NCBI GenBank assembly: GCA_002943765.1
Contig: PQWQ01000001.1
Location: 124,001 to 188,000, forward strand
Length of the DNA stretch: 64,000 bases
Direction: 5' to 3'
Source: Psoroptes ovis
Lineage: Eukaryota; Arthropoda; Arachnida; Sarcoptiformes; Psoroptidae
Shown here: positions 46,721 through 59,269 of the stretch, one piece after another
How positions within the stretch are numbered: position 1 is the stretch's first letter
How the letters are laid out: every line of letters begins with the position of its first letter
Position numbers and translations under genes: made by a program
Notes under the pieces: generated by a model
What the model saw: only the letters and a program-made list of their open reading frames with translations
Told to the model about the DNA's origin: nothing
Database searches by the model: none

Positions 46721-48718
46721 TTGAAAAAAGTACGAAGAAAAAATATTGGATAAATGAATGAATCCATCCATCCATTCATCCATCTTTTCAAATATTCATC
46801 CATCAATCCATCAATCAATCAATCAATCAATCAATCATGAAATCGATTATTTTGAAATCGATTTCTCTCTCTCTCTGTGTCTTCATTGCTTCTTATTACT
46901 GCTTTGGCTCAAAAGTAAAGCTGAATTTTCTTTTTTCTTCCATTCTTCGTCGTCCCTTAAAACAAATAATCTTTTGGCAAATTATTAAAAATAAATAAAT
47001 AAGAAAATTTTCTTATTTGATCAATCAACACAAGAAGCAATTTAAGAAGAAGAAGAAGAAATTTCTTAAATGTGAAATTTCAAAATATTGTTTTTCGAAT
47101 CGATATTATTGATGGGCCCATTTCGATTTTTCTTCCAAATTTCAATCAATCAAATCAATCAATCGATAATAATAATAATAATAACAACAACAATTATCAT
47201 TAATATTCTTGGGTCTTCCAAGGCTATTAACTATGATTACTAATGACGATGATAATATTCGATTATCATCATTTGATTTGAATCATTTAAGATTTTCCAA
47301 AATGATGAATGCATTTTTGAAACTTGAGATTTTCGATTATCATTTTGTTTGTTTTGTTTTGTTTGTTTGCTGTTGTACATGGTGGATGTTTAATGTCATC
47401 CAAGCACCACTTTTTACAATGATTAATTTTGGCCATTTTTTCAATTTCTATTTATTTGTTTATTAAGCAAAACAAATAAATGATCGGCGATCATTTGTTT
47501 TATTTTCAAAGACCTTTTTATATTTAATTTTCCAAAGAAGATTCCCCCCATTATTTACATGATTTTCCACCATCAAATATGATAAATATTAAACGAAATA
47601 AGCAAACAAATAGACGAGGGAAAATGAACAAAATACGAGAGACAATCTGGTCAAATCTTCACACATTTCCATCGATTGTGTTTAAACAAATCAATGAAAA
47701 TCAAAGTTTTTTGATCAAGTCCATTTCATTCAGTCAGTCATTCTAGCCATTGTTCAAGGTCAGACTTTGTTGAAAAAAATCAAATTAATGATCAAATGAT
47801 TAAATGATTCACATTTAAATGATGTTGAATGATGATTCAAATTCATTCGATTTAGATGATAATCTTTCAAACAATTAGTTTTGTCTATTTTTGGATGAGA
47901 AAATTTTGTTCTTGAAATGTCGAATTATTTACATTTTCAACATCGAATCACATTCAATCACTTGTTATTTGACTTAATCATTTATCAAATAGATTTTTTG
48001 GACAATCATTTCTTACAAAATTCATTGATTATGATACATGAGTTTCAAATGTTATTTGGCTTGCAGGCTATAACAATAGCCTGAACCCAGTGTGTAAATG
48101 TGATTTGGGTAAATAGACAAATTCGTTCATTCGTTGCTGCTAATGAAAATGAAATTATTATTAGTCAAATTACAAGAATGATTGATGAACAATTCATTTA
48201 TGATCATTTAATCGATGTTTATTTTGCGTGCGTACATGTTTCTGTGCATTTTTTCATTCAATATTTGACTATTTTGTATATGCCAGCATCATTCATTCAT
48301 CATTCATTGATTCTCATCGATTCGTTCGTTTAATGTTATAAATCCCCTGCAATCATTGAATTAAAATGAATGGATTTTTATGAAAATTTATCGTTTGTTG
48401 CTCTGGCAATTTTTCACAATGATTTCCATGATGATTTTCCACAATTTTTCATTGTTATTGTTGTTCGTTAACAACAACGAAAAAACGAAATAAAACAATT
48501 CAATGCATCCATCCATTGAAACATACACATCCATCATATCATATTTATCCATGATAATAATATCATGTAATTTTACTATTTATTTATCATTATTATAAAT
48601 GAATAAATAAATAAATTACTTCACTAAATTTACCAATCAATTAATCATGATTATTATTATTATAACAATAATCATTTGTTCGTTGGTAGATGACTAGTAA
48701 TCATATTAGATTTAAATA
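46721..48718. other. Intergenic segment, nothing recognised
   Basis: AT-rich sequence with (ATCA)n near 46805-46840 and (AGA)n near 47045-47060. Open frames of up to 85 codons have random-looking composition. Confidence 0.5.
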
Positions 48719-48799
48719 TTAGATTGTCCGAAAAGTTTTGGCCAATTTTCATGAACAACTCTATTCGATTAAGCCCTATGAACTTTTCGTACAATCTAA
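48719..48799 (-). mobile_element. Mariner-type MITE copy 36, type B inverted
   Basis: 81 bp with flanking TA. Left end TTAGATTGTCCGAAAAG; inverted type B centre CAACTCTATTCGATTAAGCC; right end TCGTACAATCTAA. Confidence 0.9.
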
Positions 48800-49415
48800 T
48801 ATTACAAAAGCAAAAAAAAACAAATCATTTTCTTCACAGTAATACAGCGATGATGATCATGATCATGATAATAATAGTTGTAAATGATGATAATGATGGA
48901 ACAGCAAAACTAAACAAAAAATGTACAAAATGACAAATGAGTCTTGTTGTTGCTGTGCTGCTGCTGTTGCTGCTGCTAATATTGTTATTTGTAAATCACT
49001 GATCATACAACAATGATAACACTGACTAATAATCATCAATTATATGATAATGATCAATTATATGATCAATAATGATCAAATAATAATAATGATATTTTAC
49101 ATTTTATGACTTGTTAGTCCTCTCATTCATTTCAATTCAAATCATTCATTCATTAAGTCAATTCATTGACATTTCTATTGTTATAATGAAATTTGATTTT
49201 GACATTTAAAAATTATGAAATTACCAGTGATTTTCAAACAAACAGAAAACAAAACAAATTATGTTTTCATTATCAGATTAAATGCTATGTACGATTAACA
49301 TTGGGTATGTTCAGTTCAACATTTTTTTTTTTTGGTTCATTTATCAATTCATTGTATTGTATTGTTACTGTTGCTGTTGTTGTATCAATGAAATTAATGT
49401 ATAATCTTTCAAATA

Positions 49416-49498
49416 TTAAGCTGTCCGAAAAGTTCATCCGGCTTAATCGAATAGAGTTGTTCATTTGAAAATTGGCCACAACTTTTCGGACAATCTAA
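49416..49498 (+). mobile_element. Mariner-type MITE copy 37, type B
   Basis: 83 bp with flanking TA. Left end TTAAGCTGTCCGAAAAG; type B centre in the + orientation (GGCTTAATCGAATAGAGTTG); right end TCGGACAATCTAA. Confidence 0.9.
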
Positions 49499-50093
49499 TA
49501 TTTGAATAGTTTTCATTCATCAAATCATTCATTTATTCATTCATTATAATTATTAGAAATGAATTATTACACAATTCATCATTATTATTATTATTTAATC
49601 TGTTTTTTTTTTCTTTGAATTCAAAAAATTTGTATATTTTCTAGTGTATTTGAGCTGTACACATAGCAATAACAAATGATCTGATGACACGCAATTTGTT
49701 TGAATTGTTTAAAATTATTATTCATACAACAACAGCCTGATATATGATAATAATAATAATGATATAATCAGTAGTGTTTCATCAAGTGAAAATGAAATCT
49801 TTTGAAAAAAAAATAAATCTAAAAAATAATAATGAAAATTTCAATGATAATTACAGCAAAATTCAATGGCGATGATGATGATGTTGGTGATGATGATAAT
49901 CAATCATAATTTTAACCCTTTCTTTTCTTCTATTTTGTTATATTCATACATTCAAATTTATCATCATTCAATCGTAAAATATTCATGAATTTGAAATTCA
50001 AGTATTTTTTCAATTGAAAATTCAACAACGAAAAATTTCAAAAGATTTTAATCATGTTTTAAACACACATTAATAATTGAAATTATTATCCTT

Positions 50094-50125
<32 letters not shown>

Positions 50126-50763
50126 AATTATTCATGGAGAAAAAAAATTATGAAAAATTAAATTCATTCATCTTGAAAAATTTGAAAATTTATGCAAATG
50201 AATTGTTATCGGAAGGCTTATGGCCTTATATTCATTATGGCCGCTGTTGTTGTTGTTAATAACTTATTCATGATTTTTTATGAAAAATTATTCATAATTT
50301 TTCATATTTTTCTGTTTGAAAAATGATGTAAAAATTCAAAAAAATTAATGAAATTTTAACTGATTCATTCATTTATTCATTGATTATTGTGTGCATCATT
50401 AATTGTTTTTCATACATATTTGAATCAATGAATGAATGGATATGAACATGAACATGAATGAGAAATGAAAAATGAATGTGAAAACATTTTCATTTTGCAC
50501 TGAACACTGAAAATAAATGACTTTCAATGATAAATTAATAATAGTGGAAATGTAATGAAATGAGAATTGAAAACATTCATTTATCATTTCAAATGTTTGT
50601 GAATGGCAGTGACCATATTTTTCCATATATTTTTTCATTATTTTCAAAAACTGAAAATATTAAAATAAAATCCGGAAAAAAAGCCGTTTTTGCCTACATC
50701 ATTTACAAAGCGTTACATGTTTTACATTTTTTGAAATGAAAAATGATTTTACAATTATTATTA
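49499..50763. other. Intergenic segment, nothing recognised
   Basis: AT-rich sequence with a (TCA)n tract at 50095-50125. No gene, hairpin or MITE end was seen. Confidence 0.5.
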
Positions 50764-50848
50764 TTCGGGTTGTCCCATAATTTCTTGTCGTTTTTTTTAA
50801 ATTTTTTTTCGCATTCAAAAAATGGCCAAAACTTATGGGACAACCTAA
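50764..50848. mobile_element. Mariner-type MITE copy 38, type A
   Basis: 85 bp with flanking TA. Left end TTCGGGTTGTCCCATAAT; right arm CAAAACTTATGGGACAACC. The centre is a T-run, as in copies 26 and 27. The longest copy in the window. Confidence 0.87.
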
Positions 50849-51756
50849 TATTATTATCATTATCATTATCATTAATATCTAATGACCTTCATTTTTGTAT
50901 TTGATTCATTTATTCATTTATTTAATTTTAATTTTTACAAATTTTCAAAGTTATAAATTTTTAAAAAGTAAAAATTTATTTGTCGGTTTTTTTCATTTCG
51001 ACATTTTTCTGGGTCAATCAAGTGAATTACTTGTCATTTCATTGAAACTCATTGGTTTGTTGGTCTGTTGTTGTTGTTGTTGTTGTTTTGGTTCATATAT
51101 AACCAGACAAACACACCCGCACACATTTCAAACTAAATGGTCAAAATTTTGTCAAAGCCCGACAAAAAACTATCATCACATCTATAGTCATCAAGTATAT
51201 TTATTTTGTGTAGATGTTTCGATCATTGATACTGCTGTTATTATTACTCTTTATGGTCAAACAAACATTATTATTGTCGTTGTTTGCTGTGGCCGCTGTT
51301 GTTTGACCATCATTTGTATTAAATAGTTTTTGCTCATTTCATTTTCTCATTTGTTTTATTGAAACCATTATTATTATTCCAACAAAAATAATCGTGTGTC
51401 TGTCTTTGTGTATGAACAACAAACAATCTGTTTTGATCATTTATTATTTTGGCCAAACAAATTCAATGTATTTCATTTTGAAACAAATTCATTCCCCGAC
51501 TCTCCGACTTTTTACACAGTGTTACTACATCACTGATTGTTCTGGTCGGTGTTATTAATGATCCAACAACAACAACAACAACAACAACATTCGACATTTA
51601 CCAGAAACAAAACCGAGAGAAAAATGAATAAAAATGAATGAATGAAAGTGAATGAATCAAAATCCAAAATAAAATACGAAATGAATGAATGGTGATTCCT
51701 TGAAAACCGTTACGATAATGATTAGTGGTTAAAACATATACATACACATTCAAATA
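50849..51756. other. Intergenic segment, nothing recognised
   Basis: AT-rich sequence with a (TTG)n tract near 51068-51086 and a (CAA)n tract near 51567-51590. An open frame of 143 codons at 50895-51326 has runs of Cys and Ile from these repeats and is not called. Confidence 0.5.
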
Positions 51757-51839
51757 ATGGATTGTCCCATAAGTTCTTGCCGATTTCCCAATTATTTTCT
51801 ACGATATAACCGGCAAGAACTTATGGGACAACAACCTAT
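51757..51839. mobile_element. Mariner-type MITE copy 39, type A arms
   Basis: About 83 bp. Arms TTGTCCCATAAGTTCTTGCCG and GGCAAGAACTTATGGGACAA are perfectly complementary. The centre TTTTCTACGATATAACC is C-like. An extra ACA near the right terminus blurs the boundary. Confidence 0.87.
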
Positions 51840-52900
51840 TAGATACACACAATTATTTATTTATTTTCAAACAAAACATTAGTCAAAATCATTAACCAGA
51901 AATTTAAATGATTATTTGTTTTGTTTTTTTTGGTTTTTGATTCTCTTCCTTATTCTCTTTACTGAATCTGAAATATTCTAAAGCCAAACAAACAGAATCA
52001 AAATTTCATTATTTCGATTCCATTATATTCTGGAATCAAATTTACATTTTTTTTAATTTTTTGAATTTTTGAAAATATTCACAAATATGTAAAACCATAC
52101 AATACATAGACACGAACCCACACACAGACACGTACAAAACCATATGGTTTTGAAATATGTTTCCAAGTATTATTATGAAATATTATGAAATGAAATCAAT
52201 TTCCATGATTATAAAATCAAAATAAATTCTTCATCATCAATGGCTTTGTTACATTTGATGTCATTTAATGCCATTTGATTCATGCCATTTGAATCATCAT
52301 TTCATCAATTCATTATGATTGATTTAATTTTGATGACAATTTGATGATTATTTCTTATTTTTCCCGTTTAAATTTTCAACATTTTCAATTCAATAATTCA
52401 ATATTTCATTTCATTTTATCCCGATTCAATTCATTCATTCAAAATGAATGAATTCATTTTTCAAGGTTTAAAAAAATGAAAAAATTTATCTTATCGATTT
52501 TATTTCATTTCATCTTGTTTCAATTTTAATTCAATTCAATTCAATTCAATTCAATCCAATACAACAAAACAACTTTTCCTTCACTTTTATTCTTCGGTCA
52601 TTCATTTTATTAATGATCATTTTCTTCAATGATCATTAATCTTTTTACCAAAAATTATATCAACGAACAACATCAGCAACAACATCAACGACAGCAGCAG
52701 CAGTGAAAATACTAATGACAATGATCGCAACTGCTGCTGTTGTTGCAACAATAGCGATACATGCACAAACACACACTAAACACCCAAAAAGCCATATACA
52801 AATCGATTATCATTAAATTATATTACAACAACATTTTCTGAGAAATGTAAAAACATTCAAATCAATTCATAGTAATTCAATTGCATCTAAAACACACATA

Positions 52901-52981
52901 TTAGGCTGTCCGAAAAGTTCACCGAGCTTAATCGAATAGAGTTGTTCATGAAAATCGGCCAGAACTTTCCGGACAATCTAA
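52901..52981 (+). mobile_element. Mariner-type MITE copy 40, type B
   Basis: 81 bp with flanking TA. Left end TTAGGCTGTCCGAAAAG; type B centre in the + orientation (GCTTAATCGAATAGAGTTG); right end TCCGGACAATCTAA. Confidence 0.9.
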
Positions 52982-53196
52982 TATATAGCCTTTGAATTTT
53001 GATTTTAATGATAATAATAGTAACAGTTATTATCATTATTATCATTATCAACACTATTTTTCGATGCATTTCATGATTTAATTTCTTATTTTACATATTC
53101 ATTCATTCAAATAATGACATTTCACCACTACTGCTGCTGCAAAGACTATTGATCGATTAATCGACATTAACAATATTAACACAATAATGAAATTTG

Positions 53197-53279
53197 TTAG
53201 GTTGTTCGAAAAGTTAATTCTGCTTAATCAATCGAGAGTTGTTCGCTGAAAATTGGCCAGAACTTTCCGAACAACTTAA
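53197..53279 (+). mobile_element. Mariner-type MITE copy 41, type B
   Basis: 83 bp with TA at the right. Left arm GGTTGTTCGAAAAGTTAATTC; right arm AACTTTCCGAACAACTTAA. The TTCG/CGAA change is matched in both arms. Confidence 0.87.
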
Positions 53280-53949
53280 TATAACAAAGCCAAACAGTAA
53301 AACAACAACCACACACAGTGGAAAATGACTTAATAAATTGAAAAATGATTCAAATGAAAAATATAAAAAAAATACTGAAAAGTGAAAACATGATGCATTA
53401 CTGCATTACACAATGCATATACGAATACAAATTATCAAATTTAAAACTATTGTTATTTATATTTAAAATAATCAACAAACCATAAACTCATGAAAAATGG
53501 CGAAGGGAAAAATGAATGAAACATGAATTGAATGAATAAATGAATGAATGAATGATATAAATGACGTTTCATAGAAATGGTCGTACATTATTCATTCTGG
53601 TTGTTGTCTTTGTCGTATTTGTCGTCATTGATCATGATTAACAATTGAAAAACTTGTAAAACATTTAATATTTTTTCCATTTCTTTCAATTCAAACATTT
53701 TCTTTGTAAAATCATTTTCTTTTGAATCATTTTCTCGCTTTGATCATGTCACAATGGCTATAACTTGCCATGATTTTGCATAGTGGCAATGAGATAATCG
53801 TCATAAATCTAACAAAATATAAAACAAACTAAAAAAAAAAAATTCATATTGATTATTTCATATATGATATTTATCAAAATAAAATGAATCATAAATAACT
53901 GTGAATACAGCCCAAAATACCCAAGAAAAACATATGAAACATTTATTTA

Positions 53950-54030
53950 TTAGGTTATCCAATAAGTTCTCGCCGATTTTCTTCATTATTTCCTACCAAA
54001 TAATCGGCAAAAACTTTTCGGACAGCCTAA
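53950..54030. mobile_element. Mariner-type MITE copy 42, type C with mixed arms
   Basis: 81 bp with flanking TA. Left arm TTATCCAATAAGTTCTCGCCG; right arm GGCAAAAACTTTTCGGACAG. The arms belong to different variants. Confidence 0.87.
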
Positions 54031-55271
54031 TATAAAATATTTATTTATGAAATTTTGCATCAATTATTATTATTATCATCGTTATTATCGTTGTCGTTAT
54101 CATCAAATAAACATGAATAGATTTGCAACACAAAAAAGCATTGAAATAGCACTGAAATAGTCAAAAAAATGAATGAAAAGATGGTAAAACTATCAAGTCA
54201 AATACGATAATAATAATAATATCAACACAAGAAGAATGATTATTTCAATATTTCATATGAAAAATGTTTTGTATATATTTATATTCAAAGTCATTTGTCA
54301 TCATCGTTATGATCGAAAGACTTTATATCATTTTCATGGCAGTTTTACTGCCATATTTTAGCAAACACAAACACAAACACACACCAACCAATCATCATCA
54401 TCTTTTAGCTTCATAATCATTCACATCGTTCAAATTTATAGCCTTTGTATGCCTTTGTAATAGCGATGATAATAACACATCCATGATGATCCATATCTAT
54501 CCAACATAGCATAAGATATACATGGCATATCTTTAGTCTTATTTCTCATTTTTTTAAAAAACCATATTTCTTACTTTAACCATTCGTATCCATTGCGAAA
54601 AACATCATAAACATTCATAAATTATTGAAAAACTGACACTGAAAAATATGAAATTTTCACTTTTTCCAATTCCAATTCCATCTATCTCGATCTATCTGTA
54701 TCTGTCTTCGTGTGTATTGGTACATTTAAAGAATCATTCATTTTCATTTCAATTCAAAAATAATAATATTTATTATTTTATGAATACAAATATGAAAACA
54801 TACAAACTGAAAATTTTTTTTTGATCATTTTTCAGCCATTTCATGTTGTTCATAGCCATCATCATACACCAATACATATAAACAAATATACACGAATACA
54901 CACGAACAAATACACAGGAATAAATACGAACAAACACACACGAATAAACTAAATACGAATCCACGAATCCACGAATACAAATACGATTGCATCCCTTGAC
55001 TTCAGTTTTGAAAAAATGAATGAATGAATGTTTGTATGTTTGCTTGTATGTTTGAATGTATGTCTTTGTATCTGTATGTAAAATAATGGTTAGAATTAAT
55101 GGTGAAAAAACCCTAAAAAAATAAAAATGAATAATGATACTGTTGTGCCAAAAGCATTAATAATAATCATCATCATTATTTATTTATTACGATCTTTACT
55201 GTTGTTCATTCATTCATTGTTTATTGTTCATAAAAAAAGAGAATATTCAAAGAATATTTACTTGGTTATTT
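54031..55271. other. Intergenic segment, nothing recognised
   Basis: AT-rich sequence with repeated ACGAATACA/ACGAACAAA-type units at 54890-54985. No gene was recognised. Confidence 0.5.
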
Positions 55272-55351
55272 TTAGGTTGTCCGATAAATTCTTGCCGATT
55301 TTTTCATTGTTCCCTATGATATAATCGGCAAAAACTTTTTGGACAACCTGA
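55272..55351. mobile_element. Mariner-type MITE copy 43, type C with mixed arms
   Basis: 80 bp with TA at the right. Left arm TTGTCCGATAAATTCTTGCCG; centre CCCTATGATATAATCGG; right arm GCAAAAACTTTTTGGACAACC. Confidence 0.87.
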
Positions 55352-56193
55352 TATTATCAACAACGACAACATCATTGTTATTGTTGATAATTCAAAGAAT
55401 TTTTTCATCGCTATTTTTCACTTTGTTTTTGGGCCACGATTTATTCATTCATTCATTCATTCATTGATTCATTCATTCGTTCATTCATTCATTCAACTAA
55501 CAAATAACGGTAATGGTTTATTTTCGGTGCTGCTGCTGCTGATGGTTCTTGGTTATTATTGTCATGATTATCTTAGTTATTACTCTTAGTCGGCAGCGGC
55601 AATCGTTCATCATTTTTTGGCTTGGCTTTGCTTTCAATTTCAAAAAATTCAAAATTCATTCATTTTCATTGATTCATCAATTTTATTTCGTTTTTACCCA
55701 AAGAAAATGAATGAATGAAATTTTTCATATTTTTTATGACAATTTTTTGAATTGAATTCAAAGCGTTGAATTAAGCACCCGAATATGAACAAGTTATGAA
55801 AAATGAAAATTGAAATTGAAATAATTTATTGATTTATTTCGCCATATTGTTTTGTTTCGTTCTTCATATATTAAAAGAATACGAAAGGAAAATGAAATGA
55901 AATGAAATGAAAAATTCAATTTTCCATTGAAAAGTAATGATAATAATACCAATAATAATAGTGAATAATGATAGGAAATGAATAAGGTCAAAATAATTTA
56001 TGATTTTCATTTTATTTTTGTTGGTACAGGGGGAAAAAACCCGAAAAGTTTGATTTTGAAAATCTTGAAAAACATATAAAATTAAATACATTAAATCAAA
56101 ATCAAATGAAATTTTTGAAAATTGAAATATCAAATGAAACGTATTCATTCATTTCAATTTTTATGAAAATTAATTAAGATTAATTAGTATTTC

Positions 56194-56211
56194 GTGTGTG
56201 TGTGTGTGTGT
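56194..56211. repeat. (GT)9 microsatellite
   Basis: Uninterrupted GT dinucleotide repeat. Confidence 0.85.
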
Positions 56212-56358
56212 AAATATGTTGATCAAAATTGAATGACTTAGAAGATTGAAAATAAGAACTAAAAATATATGAAGACAAATGAGCTAATTATATTGATGTT
56301 AAATGATTAGTTGAACATGATGATGATGATGGGCGAACAAAACAATGACATGTTAATA

Positions 56359-56438
56359 AATTGTTGTCCGATAAATTTTTGCCGATTTTCTCATAATTCC
56401 CTATAATATAATCGGCAAAAACTTTTCGGACGACCTAA
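56359..56438. mobile_element. Mariner-type MITE copy 44, type C
   Basis: 80 bp with flanking TA. Left arm TTGTCCGATAAATTTTTGCCG; centre CCCTATAATATAATCGG; right arm GCAAAAACTTTTCGGACGACC. Closely related to copy 43. Confidence 0.85.
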
Positions 56439-57742
56439 TATATGAATTATGTAACATATTACATGTGTTGATGTACTTTTCGATTTATTTAATTGATACC
56501 CTGCTGCCATTAGGCTTACTATAGTCCTAGTACGTGATAATGAATGATGAGTTTTTTTTGACAATTTTCATTGAATTTTCATTCAAAAATTTCGAGAAAA
56601 TCAATCGATTTTTCATCTTTGAGCCAACAAATACATGACATTTTATGGAAAATTGAAATTTATTATGAAATTTTTCATCCATACCACATTATCACTGTTA
56701 TTATCGTTGTCTAACATGATTGTATGCATGTAAACACACACACACACACACATAGTAGTTATAATGATAACAATAATTATTTTTAAATCTTTTGGATTTT
56801 TTCAAAAAAATTCATTCATGTGTATATGGTGGTGGTTATTGTCGTTATTATTATTGTCGTTGTCGTTATTATTATTTTCATTATTATTGTCATCATTATT
56901 ATGCGTGTTTCCGTTACATTTTTGAATTTCTAAATTTTCAATTTTTTTTCACCATGTGAACATTATTATTATTATTATGATCATTAGTCATTTGAATTTT
57001 TTTCCACTGATTTTCACATTTATTCACCACAAATTTTCAAAATTTTGAAAATTTTTTAAATTTGGCAGTATTGGTGTATGGAAGTAATCAGGATGACAAG
57101 CTAACAGAGAAATATAAGGAGTGAAACATGTCGAAAACATTCGTAATTTTCAAAATTCAAAATTGTACAATAATTCATTTAATAATGATGATAATGATAA
57201 TAATAATTACCATGATTTTTCTTTTTTATTGCCATAATTTGATAATCGATATTTTTTTCGATTGTTAATCTATTGTCGTTTGAAATATTTCATTTTTTTC
57301 AATTTCTCATATACATTTTGTGCATAAATGACAACATTGATCATAATCGACGATTATGATTTCATTTTATGATTATGATTATGATTATGATCTAATAAAT
57401 ATTTCCATTGAAACATGTATTGTATTCATTCATTTTTTCTTTGAAAATGCATTGAATTAAATTAATGGAATGATCTGATTCTTCAAAATTAATGAATTAA
57501 GATGAATTAGATCTTAAGCAATACTCTACATACTCGAAATTCATGAAAAATTAATCACATTTACAAAAAATGATTTGTCATTATCATTATCATTATGAGT
57601 CATTATCATTATTATTATTATGATCATCCGAATGTAATAATTGAGAAATTATTATGATGATGATGATGATGATCAGATTTGATTTGATTTTATTTCATTG
57701 TATCTAATATTCTAAAATTGATTTGCAAATTAAATAAATGTA
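56439..57742. other. Intergenic segment, nothing recognised
   Basis: AT-rich sequence with (CA)n at 56733-56750 and (ATT)n and (GAT)n tracts. No gene was recognised. Confidence 0.5.
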
Positions 57743-57824
57743 TCAAGTTGTCCGAAAAGTTTTTTGTCGATTTTCCAATCATTCTCTACGATATAACCGG
57801 AAAAAAACTTTCCGGTCAACCTAA
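57743..57824. mobile_element. Mariner-type MITE copy 45, type C
   Basis: 82 bp with flanking TA. Left arm AGTTGTCCGAAAAGTTTTTTG; centre TCTACGATATAACCGG; right arm AAACTTTCCGGTCAACC. Confidence 0.86.
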
Positions 57825-58008
57825 TAAATGATGATTATCATCGATTATCGATTATCGATTGCTATTTAATTATTGAAAATTAAAAAAAATAAATAAATTT
57901 TCAATTCATTCAGATATTTGATTTATTCAAAATTTTTTTTTTTTGAATTTATTAAATGTAGTATCTATTACCATATATATTTATATATATTGAATATTTA
58001 TGTCCAAT

Positions 58009-58067
58009 TTTCATTTTTTCAAATGATAATGATTGTAATTATCATCATTATCATTTGAAAAATGAAA
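58009..58067. repeat. Long hairpin upstream of the LINE
   Basis: TTTCATTTTTTCAAATGATA... at 58009-58033 faces its near-perfect reverse complement at 58044-58067 across a 10-nt loop (one mismatch or gap). It has no MITE-type ends. Confidence 0.6.
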
Positions 58068-58121
58068 TAAATTCGATTATATACATTTTATTGAAGAAGA
58101 GAATCTATTATCATTATCATT

Positions 58122-58136
58122 ATCATCATTGATATT
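58122..58136. repeat. Candidate LINE target site duplication, left
   Basis: ATCATCATTGATATT, repeated exactly at 62631-62645. The (ATC)n part is common in this window, but the GATATT extension makes a chance match less likely. Confidence 0.5.
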
Positions 58137-58228
58137 GATGAAAAAAAAAAAAAAAAAATAAATGTCGAAATAGTCGTTGTGCTAACAACAACAAATAAAA
58201 AATTTCGAAAAAAAAATTTTTTTTTAAT

Positions 58229-59269
58229 ATGTCAAACTTTGATAAAAATATTCAATTAGGCCACGAATGGGCCAAGTTTTTGGAAAAATTATCGAACGTG
58301 CACGGTAACACGAATATTTCTGGTTACAAAAAGGAGCTGGCTGCTTGTTCTGTATTCATTCAAACTTTAATGACATCGGCACAATTGGAAATCAAGAGTC
58401 TTAAATCCTCGATTCAAACTAAAGATACAAAACCATCATACACTCAAGTAGTTAAAAATGATATCAAAAAGAACACTGAACATATTTGCATTCTAGAACC
58501 AGATAATAATGCTCAAATCGTCGATTCGAAACAAACACTATCGTGCATGAAAGGGGTTTTTTCATCAAATCAATTGGCGAATTCTGGCATCAAAATGAAA
58601 AAAGTGATTCCAATAAGGAACAAGAAAGTTATCATTAAATGTGAAGAAAAGAAAGATTGTTTGCATTTACGAGAACAATTGAACAACCTAAAATGTGGTC
58701 TTAAAATAAATATCCCGAGTAAAAGACATCCTACGTTTCAAATATTGGGCATTGAGTTGGATATTGATGATGAACAGATCGTCAATTATATATTGAAGCA
58801 GAATGAAGAAATTAAAAATCTTTTGAATGATGAAAGACAATTTATTAAGAAAATACGTAGTAAAACTGACCGGGTAGGAACCAAGTATATGATTTTTGAA
58901 GCTTCTCCACTAGTGTGGCAAAAATGTATTGAGCTTGGTCAATTATTTATTGGTTATAAATGTTGCACTGTAAAAGATTATCTTTCGGTAACGCAATGTT
59001 TTCAGTGTTTACGCTTCGGGCATCCGATGAAATATTGCAAAAACAAGCCCGTTTGCTGCAAATGTCAAGGCGAACATCTTTCACGTACTTGTTCTGCAGC
59101 ATCGACTTCAACATCTGATTCATCACCAACATGCACGAATTGTATATATCGCAACACAATAAATCCAAGAAAAGTTGTCTGCATTAAACATTCAGTTTTT
59201 GACAAAAACTGCAATGAATACAAAATCGCCTTGGAACGCATCAAATCCAATATTGATTATGGATACTAG
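58229..59269 (+). CDS. LINE ORF1, gag-like nucleic acid-binding protein
   Basis: 346 residues. Proteins of this type coat the element's RNA and help target integration. The C-terminal part has two zinc knuckles: C257-x2-C260-x4-H265-x4-C270 and C276-x2-C279-x3-H283-x4-C288. A further Cys pair follows (CTNC, then CIKH), possibly a third, looser finger. The N-terminal two thirds are charged and Lys-rich with no clear motif. The ATG at 58229 follows a T-run and has A at -3. The stop TAG (59267-59269) overlaps the ORF2 start. No frameshift or internal stop is present. Confidence 0.87.
   Translation: MSNFDKNIQLGHEWAKFLEKLSNVHGNTNISGYKKELAACSVFIQTLMTSAQLEIKSLKSSIQTKDTKPSYTQVVKNDIKKNTEHICILEPDNNAQIVDSKQTLSCMKGVFSSNQLANSGIKMKKVIPIRNKKVIIKCEEKKDCLHLREQLNNLKCGLKINIPSKRHPTFQILGIELDIDDEQIVNYILKQNEEIKNLLNDERQFIKKIRSKTDRVGTKYMIFEASPLVWQKCIELGQLFIGYKCCTVKDYLSVTQCFQCLRFGHPMKYCKNKPVCCKCQGEHLSRTCSAASTSTSDSSPTCTNCIYRNTINPRKVVCIKHSVFDKNCNEYKIALERIKSNIDYGY

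Noticed and set aside
50895..51326. 143-codon open frame on the + strand
   Set aside because: Cys and Ile/Val runs come from (TTG)n and (ATT)n repeats; there is no domain, no start context and no splice partner.
611..57824. Regularly recurring palindromes as a CRISPR-like array
   Set aside because: Spacing is irregular, copies are transposon-like with TA flanks, and the DNA is eukaryotic.
611..57824. TTAGG at MITE ends as telomere repeat (arthropod TTAGG)
   Set aside because: Each end has a single TTAGG followed by TTGTCC; there is no tandem array.
59175..59258. Longer ORF2 starting upstream in the ORF1 coding region
   Set aside because: The residues before 59259 come from the overlapping ORF1 frame and resemble no endonuclease N-terminus. 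An ATG at 59214 is possible but less likely.
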